A DNA stretch of 64,000 bases from Streptomyces sp. Y2F8-2 (lineage in GTDB: Bacteria; Actinomycetota; Actinomycetes; Streptomycetales; Streptomycetaceae): positions 310,001 through 374,000 of the forward strand of contig NZ_BNGS01000009.1 of NCBI RefSeq assembly GCF_014905555.1. The letters are read 5' to 3'. Position numbers and translations under genes: made by a program. Under the pieces are notes generated by a model that was not told where the DNA came from, searched no databases, and was given only the letters and a program-made list of their open reading frames with translations. Shown in pieces: positions 61,267-64,000 of the stretch (positions are counted from its first letter, which is position 1; each line of letters opens with the position of its first letter).

Positions 61267-62961
61267 ATGTCTGACACGACCACAAGCCCTCTGCCCCGGG
61301 AGGTCGCCGACGCCTACGTCGACGACCTCGTCGCCCTCGACCCGGTCACCGGCACGTACCTCGGCGTGAAGGAGAGTTCGAGCAAGCTGCCCGACACCTC
61401 TCCCGCGGGCCAGGAGGCGCTCGCCGAGCTGGCGCGGGAGACCCTCGCCCGGCTCGACGAGGCGGAGCGCCGGCCGGGCGCGGACAGTGACATCGAGCGC
61501 CGGTGCGCGCGCCTGCTGCGCGAGCGGCTCACCGCCGAGCTCGCCGTGCACGACGCGGACGAGGGCCTGAGGGCGGTGAGCAACCTCTCGTCCCCGGTGC
61601 ACTCCGTGCGCAACGTCTTCACCATCACCCCCGTGGCGACGGAGGAGGACTGGGCGGCGGTCGCCGAGCGGCTGCGCGCCGTGCCGGCCGCCCTGCGGGG
61701 TTACCGCGAGTCCCTGGCCCTCGGCCTGGAGCGCAAGCTCCATGCCGGTCCGCGCCCGACCGCGACCTTCATCGAGCAGCTCACCGACTGGTCGGACACG
61801 GACGGCCAGGGCCGCGGCTGGTTCGAGGTCTTCGCCTCGCAGGGCCCCGACGCGCTGCGTGCGGAGCTGGACGAGGCCGCCCGCGCGGCGACCGCTGCCG
61901 TCACGGAGCTGCGGGACTGGATGCGCGACGTGTACGCGCCGACGATCGAGGGTGCGCCGGACACGGTCGGCCGTGAGCGTTACGCCCGTTTCGCCCGCTA
62001 CTTCAACGGGACGGACCTGGACCTCGACGAGGCGTACGCGTACGGCTGGTCGGAGTACCACCGCCTCCTCGGCGAGATGAAGAAGGAGGCCGAGAAGGTC
62101 CTGCCCGGCGCCGCGACCCCATGGGTGGCGCTCGCTCATCTGGACGAGCACGGCACTCACATCGAGGGCGTCGAGGAGGTCCGGGCCTGGTTGCAGGGGC
62201 TGATGGACGAGGCGATCGACGCATTGGACGGCACGCACTTCGAACTCGCCGAGCGGGTGCGGAAGGTCGAGTCGTGCATCGCGCCGCCCGGCAGCGCCGC
62301 GGCGCCCTACTACACGGCTCCCTCCGCGGACTTCTCCCGCCCGGGCCGCACCTGGCTGCCGACGATGGGGCAGAACCGCTTCCCGGTCTACGACCTCGTC
62401 TCGACCTGGTACCACGAGGGCGTCCCCGGCCACCACCTCCAGCTCGCACAGTGGGCGCACGTGGCCGACGACCTCTCCCGCTACCAGGCGACGGTGGGCA
62501 TCGTCAGCGCCAACGCGGAGGGCTGGGCGCTGTACGCCGAGCGCCTGATGGACGAACTCGGCTTCCTCACCGACCCGGAGCGGCGCCTCGGGTACCTGGA
62601 CGCCCAGATGATGCGGGCGCTGCGGGTCATCGTCGACATCGGCATGCACCTGGAGCTTCGGATCCCGTCGGACTCGCCGTTCCACCCGGGCGAGCGCTGG
62701 ACGCCGGAGCTGGCGCACGAGTTCTTCGGCTCCCACAGCAGCCGTCCCGCGGACTTCGTGGAGAGCGAGCTGATCCGCTACCTGTCGATGCCGGGCCAGG
62801 CGATCGGCTACAAGCTGGGCGAGCGGGCCTGGCTGCTGGGCCGCGAGAAGGCCCGGGAGCGCCACGGCGACGCGTTCGACGCGAAGGCCTGGCACATGGC
62901 GGCGCTCTCGCAGGGCTCACTGGGCCTGGACGACCTGGTGGACGAACTGTCCCGCCTCTGA
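61267..62961 (+). CDS. DUF885 metallopeptidase-like protein
   Basis: A 564-residue DUF885 protein. Zinc-site motifs are TWYHEGVPGHHLQLAQ (HExxxGHH) and VSANAEGWALYAERLMDELGF. The N-terminal VDDLVALDPVTGTYLGVKE is typical. Family members are cytoplasmic or secreted carboxypeptidase-like enzymes; no signal peptide is seen here. GAGGA lies 8 bases before ATG 61267. Confidence 0.9.
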   Translation: MSDTTTSPLPREVADAYVDDLVALDPVTGTYLGVKESSSKLPDTSPAGQEALAELARETLARLDEAERRPGADSDIERRCARLLRERLTAELAVHDADEGLRAVSNLSSPVHSVRNVFTITPVATEEDWAAVAERLRAVPAALRGYRESLALGLERKLHAGPRPTATFIEQLTDWSDTDGQGRGWFEVFASQGPDALRAELDEAARAATAAVTELRDWMRDVYAPTIEGAPDTVGRERYARFARYFNGTDLDLDEAYAYGWSEYHRLLGEMKKEAEKVLPGAATPWVALAHLDEHGTHIEGVEEVRAWLQGLMDEAIDALDGTHFELAERVRKVESCIAPPGSAAAPYYTAPSADFSRPGRTWLPTMGQNRFPVYDLVSTWYHEGVPGHHLQLAQWAHVADDLSRYQATVGIVSANAEGWALYAERLMDELGFLTDPERRLGYLDAQMMRALRVIVDIGMHLELRIPSDSPFHPGERWTPELAHEFFGSHSSRPADFVESELIRYLSMPGQAIGYKLGERAWLLGREKARERHGDAFDAKAWHMAALSQGSLGLDDLVDELSRL

Positions 62962-62970
62962 TCGCGCCTG

Positions 62971-63001
62971 GACGGCCGGATCTCCGCCGGGTCCGGCCGT
63001 C
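62971..63001. terminator. Hairpin between convergent genes
   Basis: A 10-bp stem GACGGCCGGA with TCCGGCCGTC separated by 11 bases. Its right arm overlaps the stop codon of the SDR gene by two bases. Confidence 0.65.
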
Positions 63002-63854
63002 AGCGGCGGAAGCCACCCTCCGACCCGATGACCTGACCGGTGATCCAGGCCGCCTCGTCCGTGGCGAGCCAGGCGATGAGCCGGGCCGGATCGTCGGGCA
63101 TGCCCCAGCGCCCGGCAGGGAACCGCACGGCGACGGCCTCGTAGGCGTCACCGGTCAGGTAATCGGTGTCGACGGGGCCGGGGTTGACCGTGTTGACGGT
63201 GACGGCGTGCTCGGCGAGGGCCGTGGACAGCGAGCGCGTGATCGAGGCGAGGGCGCCCTTCTGGAGCGCGTACGCGACCTCGCCCGGCATGCCGTCCCCG
63301 AGGTCCTGCCCCGAGGTCATCATCACCACCCGTCCGCCCGGGGTACCCGACGGCAGCCCGGAGCGCAGCCGGGCGTACGCCTGCACCAGGAGGAGCACCG
63401 AGCGGGTGTCCACGGCCCAGTGCGCGTCCAGCATGGCGGCGTCGATGGTGTCGAGGGTGCCGTCGCTGCCGCTGAGCGCGTGGTTGGCGACGAGGATGTC
63501 GATGCGTCCGCCCAGCGCCTCGGCGGCCCGCGTGATCAGCTCGGCGGGAGCCGCCGGGTCGGACAGGTCCGCGGGGCCGTCCGCCACGGGCGCGCCCGGG
63601 TCGCCGAGGGCCGCGCGTACTCCGGCGACCACCTCCTCGACCCGGTCGGCGCCCCAGGGCATGTCCGCGTCGTGCGGCACATGGTGGTGCAGATAGACGC
63701 CGGCGCCGTACGCGGCCAGCCGCCGGGCCACCGCGTACCCGATGCCGGCGCGCCGGCTCGCGCCGGTGACGAGGGCGGTGCGGCCGCGCAGGGGCAGCGG
63801 ATCGCGTCGGAGCTCTTCGGGCGTGGGCTGCGGGAGTCGGGGCACGGTCGCCAT
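63000..63854 (-). CDS. Short-chain dehydrogenase/reductase
   Basis: A 284-residue SDR. The NAD(P) motif is ALVTGASRRAGIG, NAG is replaced by NHA (VANHALSG), the catalytic Ser is in VVMMTSGQ and the YxxxK is YALQK. The end EAAWITGQVIGSEGGFRR is classical. It resembles FabG-like reductases, but with an extended N-terminus (VPRLPQPTPEELRRDPLPL). ATG 63854 chosen. Substrate unknown. Confidence 0.9.
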   Translation of the reverse strand: MATVPRLPQPTPEELRRDPLPLRGRTALVTGASRRAGIGYAVARRLAAYGAGVYLHHHVPHDADMPWGADRVEEVVAGVRAALGDPGAPVADGPADLSDPAAPAELITRAAEALGGRIDILVANHALSGSDGTLDTIDAAMLDAHWAVDTRSVLLLVQAYARLRSGLPSGTPGGRVVMMTSGQDLGDGMPGEVAYALQKGALASITRSLSTALAEHAVTVNTVNPGPVDTDYLTGDAYEAVAVRFPAGRWGMPDDPARLIAWLATDEAAWITGQVIGSEGGFRR

Positions 63855-63919
63855 GATGCGGACGGCGGGCGCCGCACGCACCCGGTTTTCCCACGCCCCG
63901 GAGTGCGGCGGGCGGTCGG

Positions 63920-64000
63920 TCAGCAGCCGCAGTCCGCGTCCTGGACAGGTGCCGTCAGAGGGTCGGCGGCGCGCTGCCCGGGGCCCTGCCAGGTCTCGTA
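63920..64000 (-). CDS. C-terminal end of an unidentified gene (cut by right edge)
   Basis: The last 26 codons of a minus-strand frame read YETWQGPGQRAADPLTAPVQ then DADCGC and stop at 63920. Third positions are mostly G or C. The gene body lies outside the window, so no family can be given. Confidence 0.5.
   Translation of the reverse strand, partial: YETWQGPGQRAADPLTAPVQDADCGC

Overview
The window is chromosomal DNA from a high-GC actinomycete, almost certainly a Streptomyces. The evidence is third-codon-position G/C saturation, mycothiol-type formaldehyde oxidation, a whiJ-type cassette (XRE regulator, anti-sigma-like ATPase, DUF397), DUF5994 and DUF6328 proteins, an ECF41 sigma factor, a urease cluster without ureE, and a c-di-AMP riboswitch before an NlpC/P60 hydrolase. 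No rRNA, tRNA, CRISPR array or prophage was seen.

Region 1 (1-14.7 kb) is a choline/glycine-betaine and one-carbon locus. It holds a betaine ABC importer (binding protein cut by the left edge, a double permease, ATPase), betaine aldehyde dehydrogenase, PurU, a methylenetetrahydrofolate-reductase-like protein, a GMC choline dehydrogenase, an IclR regulator, a three-component Rieske monooxygenase (oxygenase, ferredoxin reductase, Rieske ferredoxin), an MBL hydrolase and an S-(hydroxymethyl)mycothiol dehydrogenase. The logic is import, oxidation of choline to betaine, oxidative demethylation releasing formaldehyde, then mycothiol and folate disposal of the C1 unit. Six 36-bp boxes (12-bp arm, 12-bp centre, 12-bp arm) lie before the transcription units and look like one IclR regulon. 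This is the most interesting system in the window.

Region 2 (15.3-25.3 kb) has plsC, a secreted tripeptidyl aminopeptidase, the urease operon ureABCFGD interrupted by a dispersed palindromic repeat, an orphan Phd-like gene whose 3' end lies in a 26-bp minisatellite, a clpP paralogue with a small partner, and a riboswitch-controlled NlpC/P60 protein. Region 3 (25.5-34.0 kb) has a DUF6328 membrane protein, the whiJ-like cassette, the biotin genes (bioF divergent from bioBAD), a methyltransferase and a Fic-like toxin-antitoxin pair. Region 4 (34.1-45.0 kb) has a MacB/FtsX-type exporter, an F420-type oxidoreductase, a GNAT protein, two CNNM/CorC-type membrane proteins behind a structured leader, an SGNH hydrolase, DUF4326, purB and a mug-like DNA glycosylase.

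Region 5 (about 45.0-50.9 kb) looks like an accessory insert between two transposase remnants. It holds two medium-chain dehydrogenases, a large perfect inverted repeat, a broken gene, a SpoIIE-type phosphatase and DUF5994. Region 6 (50.9-64 kb) returns to core-like genes: a ROK protein, a GntR/UTRA regulator with a DasR-like operator, an ECF41 sigma factor, an alpha/beta hydrolase, phoD behind a PHO box, an ACT-GNAT membrane fusion, a methionine-gamma-lyase/Lrp pair, a DUF885 peptidase and an SDR cut by nothing but followed by a gene fragment at the right edge.
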